Shown here: positions 33,069 through 44,454 of the stretch, one piece after another
Layout of the letters: the number at the start of each line of letters is the position of its first letter
How positions within the stretch are numbered: the first letter of the stretch is position 1
Assembly (NCBI RefSeq): GCF_037126465.1
Contig: NC_088204.1
Coordinates: 67,083,807-67,147,806, forward strand
Length of the DNA: 64,000 bases
Direction: 5' to 3'
Source: Ornithodoros turicata
Lineage: Eukaryota > Arthropoda > Arachnida > Ixodida > Argasidae
Position numbers and translations under genes: made by a program
Notes under the pieces: generated by a model
What the model was told of the DNA's origin: nothing
Database searches by the model: none
The model's input: the letters and a program-made list of their open reading frames with translations, nothing else

Positions 33069-33279
33069 AGCACAACATCTTGGCCCAATATTGGGCCGAT
33101 ATTGGTAATAGTGGTCCAATATTGGACCGATATTGGTAATAGTGGTCCAATATTGCACCGATATTGGTAATACTGGTCCAATATTGGACCGGTATTGGCA
33201 ATACTGGTCCAATATTGGACCGATATTGGTAATACTGGTCCAATATTGGACCGATATAGGCCCAAGATGTTGTGTTGCT
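33069..33279. mobile_element. MITE containing a 31-bp minisatellite
   Basis: AGCACAACATCTTGGCCC at the left is matched by GGCCCAAGATGTTGTG at the right, forming a terminal inverted repeat. Between them about five and a half copies of a 31-bp unit, GGTCCAATATTGGACCGATA followed by TTGGTAATACT, occupy 33091-33260. Each unit holds the palindrome CCAATATTGG, which also occurs in the inner part of the terminal repeat, so the array probably grew from the element's end. Confidence 0.75.
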
Positions 33280-33284
33280 TGGGT

Positions 33285-33385
33285 GTCAACAACAACAACT
33301 TTATTTTGGCTTTGGAGAGTGGGGAGGTTCATCGCCACAGGCGATACTCTACCCCATTGCTGGTGGGAATGTGGGGAATAAAATA
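33285..33385 (-). mobile_element. Orphan LINE tail, reverse orientation
   Basis: AACAACAACAACTTTATTTT is followed by GGTTCATCGCCACAGGCGAT and ACTCTACCCCATTG, the reverse complement of the LINE tail near 15350-15446. It begins a few bases after the minisatellite MITE. Confidence 0.6.
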
Positions 33386-33811
33386 ACGAGCCCCTTCACA
33401 AAGTTGTCACTGTTCGACAAGGAAGGAGGAAGATGTCAATGCTATAGTACTCTTCACCTTTTCGAATTTACACTTGATCAGTCAACCAATAAATCGTTAC
33501 GGTTATTGTTAGGCACAAGCAAGCTCGCATAACTGGAGCCGCCATGACAGCAAGGGGATGTTGTGTACGCATAAAAGAGTGATTGTGCCATCTGGGAGCT
33601 CACTAGCGACTTAGACACGAAAAGTTCTTGCGCCCTTCGTGGTGTCGGTGGGAAAGCGATGATAGAGGATATTCTTGATGTATCCCCGCACCATTTGCGA
33701 ATGTAAGTTGCACAGCGATCAATCCACTACTGCCTTAAATCAAGTGCAGACATGCAGAAAGACATAGAGCCGAAGCAAGCGCCATCTAGGGACGGCACAG
33801 AACCAGAGAGA

Positions 33812-33866
33812 GCCTAACGCCTAGCCTAGTCTAACCTAGGCTAAGCTAAGCTAACCTAATCTAACG
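33812..33866 (+). repeat. Degenerate CCTAA/CTAAG pentamer array
   Basis: A run of CCTAA, CCTAG, CTAAC and CTAAG words covers about 55 bases. The arthropod telomere repeat is TTAGG (CCTAA on this strand), so it could be a decayed interstitial telomere-like tract or a simple repeat. Confidence 0.5.
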
Positions 33867-33869
33867 CAT

Positions 33870-35280
33870 AATAAGCTATGCATATACTATCAGGGTTTTC
33901 GACAACATGGGCAACAATTTATATATAGAGAGAGAGAGACTACCACAGTCATTACACGTCGTCACAAGAGCCCAGGCTGCGCTAATTGAACAGCTGCGCA
34001 AAGCTGTTTGTAACACCAGTACATCTTCACTGTCAATTTCGACGATAAAGCACACACACGCAAAAAAAGAGAACAGAAACGTGATTATGAAAAAAAAACA
34101 CGAAAGAAAAACATATTAACGCAAACAGCACGCAGTGACACGAAAGCAGAAAAGAGCTCCTCCCCGAATATTCCCGCCTTCCCCGCACCATGTCGGCATT
34201 TTTGATCGCCCAAATAAACCTGTCACATGGCGCGTTATGTTCCACGCTGTTTATGAGTCTCACGCTTTTCTTTTTTTAAATTTTTTATATACTTCATTTG
34301 TACATATTATTTGACTATATTTATTTCATTGGCTGTCTCGGCTGTCACGGCCACACCCTCGATAAAGCCCACTCTAAAACGGGCTTTATTATACCTCGGC
34401 AGCAGCCGGTCAAATCAAACTGTCAACCGCAGACGGTCGCATATGATATGGTCCGCAGCGAGTTAACCTCATCTTGCAGAATCGTGGGTTTTTCCCTCTT
34501 TCTGTTTGTTTGTTTGCTTGCTTGCTTGGCAGTCTTGTGTTCTCGGTGCCAATACCGTTAATCGTTAGGCCGAGGTGTTTTCAAAATGAACAAAAATATT
34601 GCTCAAAATAAAGATGAAAAAGAAAGTGAAGGGGAAGAAATGAGGTCGTATGCGGGAAGTGCGACGGGGTCTATCATAATCGATGAGGGTTTGAAGTGTG
34701 CTGTAGGTGATGGGTTTATTTGCTCTCGCAATTTTTTTTTTTCGTTGTACGTGACAAAAATCGAAGCGCGGACGCGTGAGATATCTCGGTGAACAAAGTG
34801 AGAAGGCTGAGCTTCAAGGCTGGGTCATATAGCAAGCTAATTCTATAGCTACTGTAAAGCAGCAGGCAAGCTGTTAATATTGGCAGCGCCATTTAAAAGC
34901 TTATTCCAATGCACACACACACTGCGAATTTTATGTGCGACAGAAAACTCGAAATAGTTTTTAATCACGACCAAAATTGCGGTGAAAAAACGCCGGGTGA
35001 CGCCTGGTGGGAAACAATCGCCTCGCCTACTCGTCGAGCAGTGTTACATGTTCCCGTTCCCAACCCTCCATCGTTTAAGTCATGGCTAAGTAGCCGGCTA
35101 CATGAACCTTCTTTAAAAAGTTTGTTCAAACGAGATAGTTCCTGACATATATTCTCTCAAAATGCAAGAACACAAATGAGTAACAAACTGTCAGCAGAAT
35201 CACGAGAGAGTAATCTACGTGATCAAACATCCCATGTGATCATCACTTCTCCTTCATTTATTGTTGTGGTTGTACATAAC
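33870..35280. other. Unassigned intergenic sequence
   Basis: No supported gene. The segment TACTGTAAAGCAGCAGG at 34850 matches the end of the TTAA element at 45427 over about 15 bases, but no element could be bounded. Confidence 0.3.
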
Positions 35281-35390
35281 ATTCGGTTGTCCTTGTTGTG
35301 TAAAGGTCATGCCTGTTACATAAGATTTCCCAGGCCTGATACTAACCATTGGAATTGTTTCGCGGCGCTAACAAGGAGTTAAAAAAAAAA
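35281..35390 (+). mobile_element. SINE 3' fragment, copy D
   Basis: CCCAGGCCTGATACTAACCA, then TTTCGCGGCGCTAACAAGGA and an A-run. This matches the 3' third of the SINE at 8058 and 47725. The head and B box are missing. Confidence 0.5.
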
Positions 35391-35504
35391 GAGTACTAGA
35401 CGTTGGCTATGGGTTCGTAAGTGGGTTGTATTTGCTCAAGTGAATAATTTCATAGACAAAATACCTGGTCTGGAAGTATCTTGAACACAGTATGTTATCA
35501 CTCA

Positions 35505-35600
35505 ATGAACTACAACAACTTTATCTGATGATAATGACTGGGGAGTTCCATCACCGCTAGCTGTACTCTACCCGCACGTTGTGATCAAACTGGGTTAGTG
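35505..35600 (-). mobile_element. Orphan LINE tail, reverse orientation
   Basis: CTACAACAACTTTATCTGAT, GGGGAGTTCCATCACC and GTACTCTACCC are the reverse complement of the LINE tail pattern at 15350-15446. Confidence 0.5.
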
Positions 35601-38054
35601 AATTACATTGTTACTAAACAAAATTACAATTTTCTGTAGCGCCAGAGCAGTGCAGTGCAGTTCAAAATATTGCCGGTGTATTCACTTTGCCAATAAACTG
35701 AACTTCGAAAGCCGTTATCATGTACTACATAGACATATAGTTGTCATATAGACTCATTATGGAACTGTCAGAAAGTGCGTTTTCCCAAGTTCATTACTCT
35801 GAGCTTGAGAAGGTTCGTCATCGACAATGTTATCATCCTAACCTGGTACAGACGCTTATCTGAACAGATCAGTGCGGAGGTAGACAAATTTTTCGTCACG
35901 CAGAGCAAATCCGCGCAGCACATGGAAATCACAAAGCCGTAATAAAGAAACAGCTATACCAACGCCTGCGACAGTAATATTAAAAAGAATGCTCACTCCA
36001 ACTCTCTGATAGCTTTAATAAACGTCGAGCACATTTGACATCAAAACTTCCACGTCGCAACCGAGCTTCTGCCGACATTAAAGTGCTGAAACGCAACAAC
36101 CGTCTTGACTGTCGCGACAATCTCGTATGGAACCATCAAGAAAAGAGTCCTCGCGTAAACCGAAGGATACCAGTCAAGAACTGAGCCGAGTCAAGCGTGA
36201 AACCTTGAGGTTCCCATTGTCGTGCGATGTATGCCTCGATAACCCGGCAACAGCGGCGCAAACATCCTCAATTATGCTCTCCAGTCCTCCGTGCTCGTCG
36301 CCGCCGCCGCACTCCAATATCAAAATGGCGACATATTAGCATATCGCCACGCTTTCCAAATGATATTCCTTCCCTCCTGGAGCCAGAGGGGGGGGGGGGG
36401 GGGGGGGCTTTGTTAACGCATGTTCGAGCCCAATGAGTATTTGGAGATGGATATTAACTCCGCACTGGGTATTGTGGGGTGGAATGCCGCTTTCTTGAAC
36501 GCGGGTGCCTGTTTGCTGAGTCTTCTATTTGCTGTCTTTAATACGAGGGGTATCCGGAAAGTCAGTTCTGGTTGGCAGATCTTGGTCTTAATGAGTTAGT
36601 GGGCGAACCACAAGACTCATGGAGTAATAATAAGAATAATGAAGTTCAGTGCAGCAGGACGTGGAGGGTACTGATATGATGATGATGATGATGATGATGA
36701 TGCATTATGCATTTTACATGCACATGAATTGTCGGCTTACTTTAGAATATCGTTCATATTGAACGTGCAACCTGGCAAGAATAGTTACCAGATAGTTGCA
36801 TTACTCGCAAGATAACAAGCCCGTTACTTTTTTGCCAAAACGTAACTCTTTAGTTCATAACCAGGTATTTGTAACGAGTTACGCGCAAACTATGAAACCT
36901 CAGCACTCAAGCCCACGTCGGTGACTACCTGGCGAATGACGACACGAAACGCGACCACTCGAACCCTTGAAAGAACTCAGCTTCACTTCATGTCTTCTGA
37001 ACTGAAGTCTTCAGCAGTGTTTTGACAGCCAATCCTTCATCTCGACGTCCCTTGAGTCCTTCGCATCCTAGCGAGTATTCAATGGACGATCAAGACAAAT
37101 AAAACAGTAAAAAATTCAACATTATTTTATTGTTGGAGAACACGCAAAAGTTTTTCCAAAGACACACATACCAGCTTTTCCTCCTTAACTCAATTAATGC
37201 ATCTGTGGAACCTGCACAACCGGCACCGGTGTCTCCCGCAATTCCCGAATGCAATGACAGAGGACTCGTTCAACCGTTCGAATTTCATCCTCCGACTGTC
37301 AAAATGACGTCGTAAGGACGACAGATGTCGTGCACGAACGTGACAGGTTCATTTCAGGCGTCCTCTTCCGGACGACGAGACGTCATCTATGGATAGGCAG
37401 GGCCCAGATATAGCGATGTGGACTCTCGATCGGCGATATATATTTCGATATGACGCAAAACACACTGTGCTGGAGATCATGCCGACGGAACGTTGATCTG
37501 TCCAGCTGGCTTTAGGGCGGTGTTCAGCCGTATCAATATAAGGATCAGGCGCTGGAGTGCGAAAAACGACCGCCCGCTGTGCCATTAAAATGGGACTGCG
37601 GTCGTGACTCCAGCAATGCTTGACATTTTTGAGAATTGTTATCTTCAGTATGTGAGGGGCATTCACCAGAGGAGAGGAAATTATTAAGCAAAACAGGGGA
37701 CAAAGCAGAGACCAAAATATAACCGTCATGTGATGCGTTTTATTTCGCCACACTTGTGACGTCAGCAGGAAAGCCTGCTTCTGTATGGGGCGCACGTGCA
37801 AAACGCGTTTCATAACCATGCCGTCATGCGCGCAGGTTTTCCACCGAGATATTCGATTTGGACAATATGCAATCGCTACAAATCGAAATTAATTTAAATA
37901 TCTTAAACAGTTTGGACTTCGAAAACAAAAACAAAAAACTTGTAACACGACTGTTTGTGTCACTTTCTAATGAAACGTATGATATCATTGTCGTCACCCT
38001 CAACGTCTCTCTACCCAACGGAAAAATATAGCTACGCACCAGAAGCTGGAATAA
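35601..38054. other. Unassigned intergenic sequence with simple repeats
   Basis: No supported gene. It holds a G-run (36388-36407) and an ATG repeat (36675-36702). TACGAGGGGTATCCGGAAAG at 36542 resembles a mariner-type end, but no partner end was found. The 156-residue frame at 37349-37819 (-) has no recognised domain. Confidence 0.35.
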
Positions 38055-38409
38055 TGTAAGGGTGGGGGGGGTGAAGAGTTATTAAAGGGGAAAAAAAGCA
38101 GAGGTCAGCCAGATACAGGTCGGCTTGCTATTCGAAAAAGAATAAAGACAGGGAAGGAAGGAAGGAAAGAAACAAGAAGAAAAACACAGAAAAATCACAC
38201 ACCCGGTCACACGATCACAATGCGTTGATAAGGTCCGAAGCGTGGAGGGAGCGGAGGAACGCAGTGGTGACAGCCCAGTTGGTCGGCTGAAGAACGGGAC
38301 CCAGTAAGGTAGCCAATTTTAGAGTGCTGTAGCCAAGTTGGGATACACGACGGCAGAGGGCGTCACGACGTAGAACGTGTTTCCTGCACGTTCTACACCC
38401 AGGTGTCAT
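38055..38409 (-). mobile_element. LINE 3' fragment with GAATAGCAAGCCGAC tail
   Basis: On the - strand a 64-residue frame reads VLRRDALCRRVSQLGYSTLK, then LATLLGPVLQPTNW, a LINE C-terminal pattern (LLGP...N). After the stop come a pyrimidine-rich UTR and the tail GAATAGCAAGCCGACCTG, also present at 30470. Confidence 0.5.
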
Positions 38410-38964
38410 GACATAACTCCCCCACCCCCCTTTCCGTCACCCACCGCCAAATATCTGCTCGTCTCGGACTTCGTGGGCTGCGTCGCGTTCCTATTGTCCG
38501 CCACTGCGGCAGGACGCTGGATAAAACGCTGGAGAAACGTCTCATGCGGTTGGGCCTTTATGGCACGTCACGTTGCTGAAGTGATCAGGCTTTGTCTGTG
38601 GATGGTGCTGGGATAACGCGCTGTAGGGTACGGCGTGAAGAAAAACTATTTTGGTCGCACACATAACCATCTCGCAACGTAGTCGCCCGATGTGAAAGTG
38701 AAGGGATCGCGAGCCCGCAGTTGATCCCTCAATGAGTTTGAAAGTCGCACAAGACGGCAACCGTCCCCGTTCCGACTGCATATTCTTTAAGGGGGCCATC
38801 CATAGGGGGCTTCCTGCGCGGGACCCGTGGACGACATGCCACTACTGATTTTTTTTCTTTTAATTTTCTTTTGCAGCAGCCAGGAGGACCTGCGCAGGAC
38901 CGGACGAGAGCAATACTATTGCATAAAAATAGCTGCTGATATGCTTTACAAAATGGTACGCTTC

Positions 38965-39085
38965 AACAACAACAACAACAAATAAGTTAATGATAATGAA
39001 TGGGGAAATTCGCCACGTAAGGTGCGGCCCACTACCCCAAGGCACAATGGGGCAGGATGTGATATGTCCTGATGATGAGGTGATG
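38965..39085 (-). mobile_element. Orphan LINE tail, reverse orientation
   Basis: AACAACAACAACAACAAATA, GGGGAAATTCGCCACG and CCCACTACCCCA follow the reverse-complement LINE tail pattern. ATGATGAGGTGATGA follows. Confidence 0.5.
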
Positions 39086-39540
39086 AACGATGCTAAATAG
39101 GGATTGTCAGTGGAGTCAGTAAGATATCAGAACGGTAGGCAAAACCACAGCACACAAAAACACACACACAGCACACAGGTACGCAGGCAGATCATAGGGT
39201 AGAGAGGAGACCAGTGTCCCGGAGAAAACTCTTGAAATACTCAAGAACTTGACGATGGTCAGTCTGGTACGCTTCAGCGTGTCGCGTTCCCAATCAAACT
39301 TAAAGTTCATTGTCGTGCCATTGACTGTGGCGGGCACCTAGAGTGAATGATGCATAAAATAACACCTTTTTTCCCCTCTCGTGTATTTAGAGAGCCATTC
39401 ACTTTAATGATCTGAAGCATTCACATGAAACCTGTGGGGATGACGACAGGCCTAAATGGATTTACTGCAACGCGTAGACAACGGCCATCAACCATCCATT
39501 TTCATCAACCATTTACACCAACTATCTTAAAATAACGTTG

Positions 39541-39565
39541 TTCTTGTTGTTGTTGTTGTTGTTGC
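39541..39565. repeat. (TTG)n microsatellite
   Basis: TTG/GTT units over about 25 bases, which encode the glutamine run in the - strand frame 39505-39855. That frame (116 residues) has no recognised domain. Confidence 0.85.
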
Positions 39566-39865
39566 TGTTCCGAGAATGACCGTTTATACACGTCGGCAGC
39601 CCCACGCAACGACGAAGCAAGACATCGCTCTCCCGCCTTGGCAGTCTTGCCTACAAGGTCAATATAACGTAGCATCTCAATGTCAAAAACTGCCTCGTGA
39701 TAACCTAACCTAGCAAACACGCACGGTGCTTTGAGAAGGGAAGGAGTTGGAGGAGTCACGTCGAATATCCTGCTATAAGATCTAACGTCCGAGCTGAATT
39801 TTTTAGCGCAGACCACAGGAATTTCCGAGGGGATACCCCAATACTGATATCGCATTAAAAACGTT

Positions 39866-40850
39866 ATGTTACGTTATGCCATGTGACGCGTCACCCTTTG
39901 CCCTCCCCGAACGAGCGACCCTGAGTGAGAGAGCTAAAAAGCTTTCACCTTGCTCATTTCCTCTTCCCTCCTTTATATTCGAAAGAGGATCGACCTCATT
40001 GGGACTCTTTCGCCACTGGGAGTCAAACGGAGATCGAATGAGCTTTGGCCAACATGAACGTTTACGTCTGCTCTTCTTCTTTCCAATTTGGCTCCCTTCA
40101 ATAACAGAAAAGAAGGGTCTCTATCTGGCGATCGATAAACGTGTATAATCTGGGTGCATTGAGCGAGCTGAGTAAGGCGGGAAGGCAGACAACACGGTGG
40201 ACTCCTCTAGAGAGTTCCTTAATCGAGAATCACCATAACTGATCTGATATGGCTCCCCGTGGGCACTTTCCTGCAATTCGTATTCCGACGTAATCCGAAA
40301 ATAAGAACACGACTCTGTATCCGCACCACAAATGTAATGAAATATACAATAGAGTGCGCAGTGGTCTCTCAGTTGCCGGATAAAAGTAATTCCGTAAAAA
40401 ATATATATGGTTAGTTCACCATACGTGCTCTTGTCGTTGTTGACTTTCGATATCACGCTCGAGGCGTGCGGCCACGAATTTGTGATTGATTGGATGATGT
40501 TTTAGGTGGACTCGGCAACGTTGCCCGCAACACTTCTACTTATCCCTCCCTTCCCCATTCTTGATGAGAGCCATAGACTGTGTTTCTCAGTGATCGTCCA
40601 TATACTCATGCATCATGTACGTTATTATGACATCATGTCGGTCGAGTTTAATTAATTGTTTCATCAAATTATTGCTACTTTCAACCGCACTTAATCTGTC
40701 CATCGGCACGTTGAGCAAGGCTATAGCGTTACCTGCTCTGCAATACTTTAACAATTATGAGATGCTAACAAACTGTATACTAAGCTGTAGATTATATAGC
40801 GTACTTGTAGGCAAGCTCGTGGACAAAGCCTGAGCGAACAAAAACACAGC
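39866..40850. other. Unassigned intergenic sequence
   Basis: No gene or bounded repeat is recognised. Confidence 0.3.
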
Positions 40851-40854
40851 AAAC

Positions 40855-40940
40855 AAACACGTTTGTGTTTGTCATGTTTGTTCTGTGTCGCCCATCGCTC
40901 ATGCTTCCTCAAGATTGTACACCAGCGGCATAGTCTACTG
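40855..40940 (+). repeat. Dispersed GTGTCGCCCA...GCTCATGCTT repeat, copy 1
   Basis: TGTTTGT-rich sequence followed by TGTGTCGCCCATCGCTCATG and CACCAGC. A related copy at 47985-48070 (GTGTCGCCCAAGCTCACGC) lies inside SINE copy C. Confidence 0.45.
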
Positions 40941-40964
40941 GGTAATAGCATACACTCGTTGGTG

Positions 40965-41222
40965 TTAGTCAAGGTCGTGCTGAAGACTATAGGAGGTGGT
41001 GGGTGCGAATCCTGCCACTGGCTGTGTTGTCTGAGGTTTTCCCTGGGTTTTCCGGCAAATTTCCCAGACGAATGTCGGCACAGTTCCCCCTGAAGTTGGT
41101 CCAGGATTCATACTAACCACGTGTTCCCAACTCCTCCCTGCTGTCCTCTCCATCTCTCTACGCGTATACGCCGCTCATAGCCCCAGATGCTTCGTTGCGC
41201 AAACACGCAATCTAAAACAAAA
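40965..41222 (+). mobile_element. tRNA-derived SINE, copy B
   Basis: GTCGTGCTGAAGACTATAGG, a B-box-like GGTGCGAATCC, then ACGAATGTCGGCACAGTTCC, CATACTAACC and CTCCTCCCTGCTGTCC, ending near GCGCAAACACGCAATC. It is colinear with copies A and C. Confidence 0.75.
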
Positions 41223-41529
41223 TTCAACTCTACTCGACATATTCATCCAGCGAAGTGGATGAGAGCGCTGTCCTTTAAGCAACTACGCTCAAGTTTGAAA
41301 CGTTGGAAGTAGGAAGGAGATTAATCACATGCAATTGTTCTGTTGCCCTTTTTCTTGTCCCTGTTAAATTTTGCTGCGTTTTTTCGTACTTGAAGTTGTC
41401 ATGCCAACTGCCACGCTTTAGTACCCTCGTGAATCACATGCAGCCACATACTGCAGCTTTCCCACTTTCCCGCTGTCACAGAGATTCGCTTTGATGCGAA
41501 GGAATATACTCACCTGTTCTATCCACTGT

Positions 41530-41712
41530 GCCAGTTACCGCGAGCAATGGAGTAGAGCATTGTGTTGTCGTGTCTCCTTCCGTTCGTGTTCTTCGTGTGC
41601 TACCCCGCCTCAACGTCTTTTTAGATCAACGATCAACGTCTTTCTAGAGTAGAGTATCACCTGTGGTGATGGAGCAGCCCAATCATCATCATCATCACCC
41701 TCAAAATAAAGT
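41530..41712 (+). mobile_element. Orphan LINE tail
   Basis: CCGCGAGCAATGGAGTAGAG, then AGAGTAGAGTATCACCTGTG, GTGATGGAGCAGCCC, a CAT run and AAAATAAAGTAGTAG. It matches the 3' end of the LINE family at 14470. Confidence 0.6.
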
Positions 41713-43784
41713 AGTAGTTCTCTTTGGTGGCCCGCTCTATAAATCGACCACTGTCCTAACAGTGACATTTGTAGAACGACCTGTAAGTGATAAAGACAGT
41801 CAGTGCATACTTAAAATGGCATAGGACTAGACAGACAGCTACGACGCACAGCAGTGAACGTTCAACAATTGCTTTATTACAGATCCACATCCCTTAAAAC
41901 CAGAATTCATTTCAGTATTATTTTGTAGAACAACATGTACCCTTCCAGGACTGTTCAGCACCGTCCAGATAGAACTACTTTGCTCTAAAAGAAAGGGAGG
42001 GATAACTAGGCCTCCGCACACGACATCCGTTTGCAGTGGGAACCGACAGCTTCTTTGTAACACCAGCACAAACGACAGACACCTCGCTGACCAGGTCCCC
42101 CAAAATCGGCTCCGAGTCTGTCCGTCTTTGCGACAGAACGTAGTGATTTGGAACAAGCCAGTATTCGCGGCCGCTTTTGCATCTGAAAGGACTTCCGGTT
42201 GTACAAGCCGGTGTTGATAAGGATCTAATTGTGAAGCCGGCGCCCGGAGGACGAAGAACAATACGGCTTTACAGCGTAACGCTTTTGGCTTGCGGCGATT
42301 TGATTAAGCATGGGGAATAGGTGAGGGAAGACAGGGGGCGCTTTTGTAAGCGCGTGCAAATTAATGGATCTCCTGTTTGAATTCGGTTGTGTAGACAAAA
42401 GGGGTGCAGGCGGAGAAAGCAGATTCGTTCTGGCGGAAATGGCGTTCGACACAAAAGGAGGCATGGGCAACAGTAGTTTTGGATTTTGCAGATTTTCTGT
42501 TTCCTTGCAAAGACGACGACAGTTTCTATTGAGAACCTACATGCGGGTTCTCGCTTTCAAAGTTTCACGAGTTCAAACGGCAAGTTTTCTTTTCTGTCGC
42601 TTTCTGATTAGGTTTGGAAAGAAAAACGTGGAAAGGCGGGCATGAGTGACTGAGGCTGACTATTCAGATTGCATATGTAAAGGGGGAAAACGAAACAAAG
42701 AAAAAGTTGGAGACAAAACAGGGAAAGATACAACAAATACAGCACACACGCGCACACACACATACGTGAGGTGATGAGGAGGAGGACGATTCTGAAAAAA
42801 TACAAAGAAGCAATACAACGAAGCTAATTGACTACGGTGTACAGTCGTCGTCAAGTTAGCAAGCACGTTTCGATCCCCTTTCAACAGCACATACTTTGAA
42901 CGACCGCTATAGTATATTTGTTCCGTGTTTGACAACCGATATACGGGGTATTCCCACCGATAATATTTATATTTTAATCACCTCTGTTTCATAAATGCCG
43001 CCAACTTGGTTGTCTGCCTCTCTGAATACAGTGATCTTGCATACCGAAAGCAAACCGACGACGTTCTCCTATTGGAGAGCAAACGCAGGTCACCAAACCT
43101 AAACTGGAAAGTGGCACTTCACTCAAACATCAGCGTAACTGCACAGATCGCTAAGGCGCAGATGTAGTCCAACGTTTTCGCGTCGCAGTCAGCGACAGTC
43201 GAAGTCAGGCACGCCAAGCAAAGCGATTCAGGAAATATGCGTTTATAGTCAGACGCGCGTCAGCAGTGGCGTGCGAAAGTTGCACATGCGCAAAGTCGCT
43301 GTGACTTCAGCAGCGCGACTGCGACTGCGCTGATCTGACTGCGCGAGCGCGGTCGGCGAAAAATAGAACATGTTCTATTCTGCGCGGGCGACGTCCTAGC
43401 GCGTTGAACGCCGCCGGCCGCGCTAGCCATTAGACTATAGAGGGCGTGATTTCCTCCGGCGTAGCGCAACTGTACAGCGTGCGTACGCGCAGCACAGTTA
43501 CGTCGAACTATATTTGCGCCTTTAAAGGGAACCTAAAGACGTGACCGTTCTTTGAGGTTAGAGTCGTATTCCACTGTAACTGACGTGTAGATGCCATATG
43601 CAAGATTTCATCCAGTAGAACCTCATATTTTCGGGGATGAAACAGAAAATCGAACTATACGTGTACACATACCGTTTCGGATTTACGGCGACGTAAGCAC
43701 GAGTTAACGTTAACGATTTAAGACGTCGAAAAGGGGGGAAAATAAAACACTGTCAAGGAGCCCGCGAAGAGGGAATCACACACG
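41713..43784. other. Unassigned intergenic sequence
   Basis: No supported gene. On the - strand near 42640-42760 a pyrimidine-rich run and GAATAGTCAGCC resemble the LINE tail at 38055. CpG-rich sequence lies at 43240-43500. Overlapping frames at 41839-42645 on both strands lack motifs. Confidence 0.3.
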
Positions 43785-43950
43785 TAACATGAAAAACGGT
43801 TAGGAGCAACTAATATTTTTCGTTTATGTTTATATATCAACTAAAGAACTTTCGTGCAAGAGACTGCACTTCTTCAGAAGAAGTGCAGTCTCTTGCACGA
43901 AAGTTCTTGTTCGAATAAATATTAGTTGCTCCTAACCGTTTTTCATGTTA
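43785..43950. mobile_element. 166-bp palindromic MITE
   Basis: TAACATGAAAAACGGTTAGG at the left and its reverse complement at the right, with a central perfect stem built on AGAAGTGCAGTCTCTTGCAC. The left arm carries about 20 extra bases. No coding capacity. Confidence 0.75.
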
Positions 43951-44124
43951 ACGAATTAACGTTAAATTAAACACGAGTTACCTATAGGTACAGAAACCAC
44001 GCTTAATGCCTCTTCTCGTTCCATAGAGACTTGGATAGTGCATTAGTCAGAATGAATGTTATGGCTCGATACCGAAAACAGAGAGAAATTGAAATTTTGG
44101 AGGGCTCGCTAGTCGAGCAAAATC

Positions 44125-44144
44125 GGGGGGGGGGGGGGGGGGGG
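44125..44144. repeat. G20 homopolymer
   Basis: A run of 20 G. A similar run lies at 36388-36407 and a C-run at 2342-2357. Confidence 0.9.
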
Positions 44145-44454
44145 AGTGACGTAGAGATTTGTGGGGAGGAGTGTGTCAGTATCGCTTCGGTATCGGGGAA
44201 AGAATACCTTTTCGGGCTTAAATAGGGCATGTTCTTGGGAATAAAACCTGGCGAAAGTAAGCAGTCAGTTGAGCGGCTCGTCACCATAGCAACGGCAGCG
44301 CCAAGCCGGTATCATCATCACCAGCAGCACCGCCGTCAGCATAGCTACGGCCGCCAAAAGTACGGCCGCGAATGGTGGATTCACAATGATTACATCTCGT
44401 CGTTAAAGCAATAAGGCTTTATCTAGGTGTTGTTGGCTAAACGTACCTTAGCGG

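Noticed and set aside
33091..33260. CRISPR-like regular repeats
   Set aside because: The 31-bp units abut with no spacers and contain an inner palindrome. It is a minisatellite in a eukaryotic genome.
36542..36562. Mariner element end (TACGAGGGGTATCCGGAAAG)
   Set aside because: The resemblance is only to one end; no opposite end, TA duplication or transposase was found, so I did not list it as an element.
37349..37819. 156-residue open frame on the - strand
   Set aside because: No recognisable domain and no supporting context.
39069..39075. Possible hammerhead ribozyme core (CTGATGA)
   Set aside because: No matching GAAA segment and stems at the right spacing; the word belongs to a GATGATG run.
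43390..43445. tRNA-like sequence on the - strand (TAATGGCTAGCGCGG)
   Set aside because: Only an A-box-like word is present; no B box or stems.
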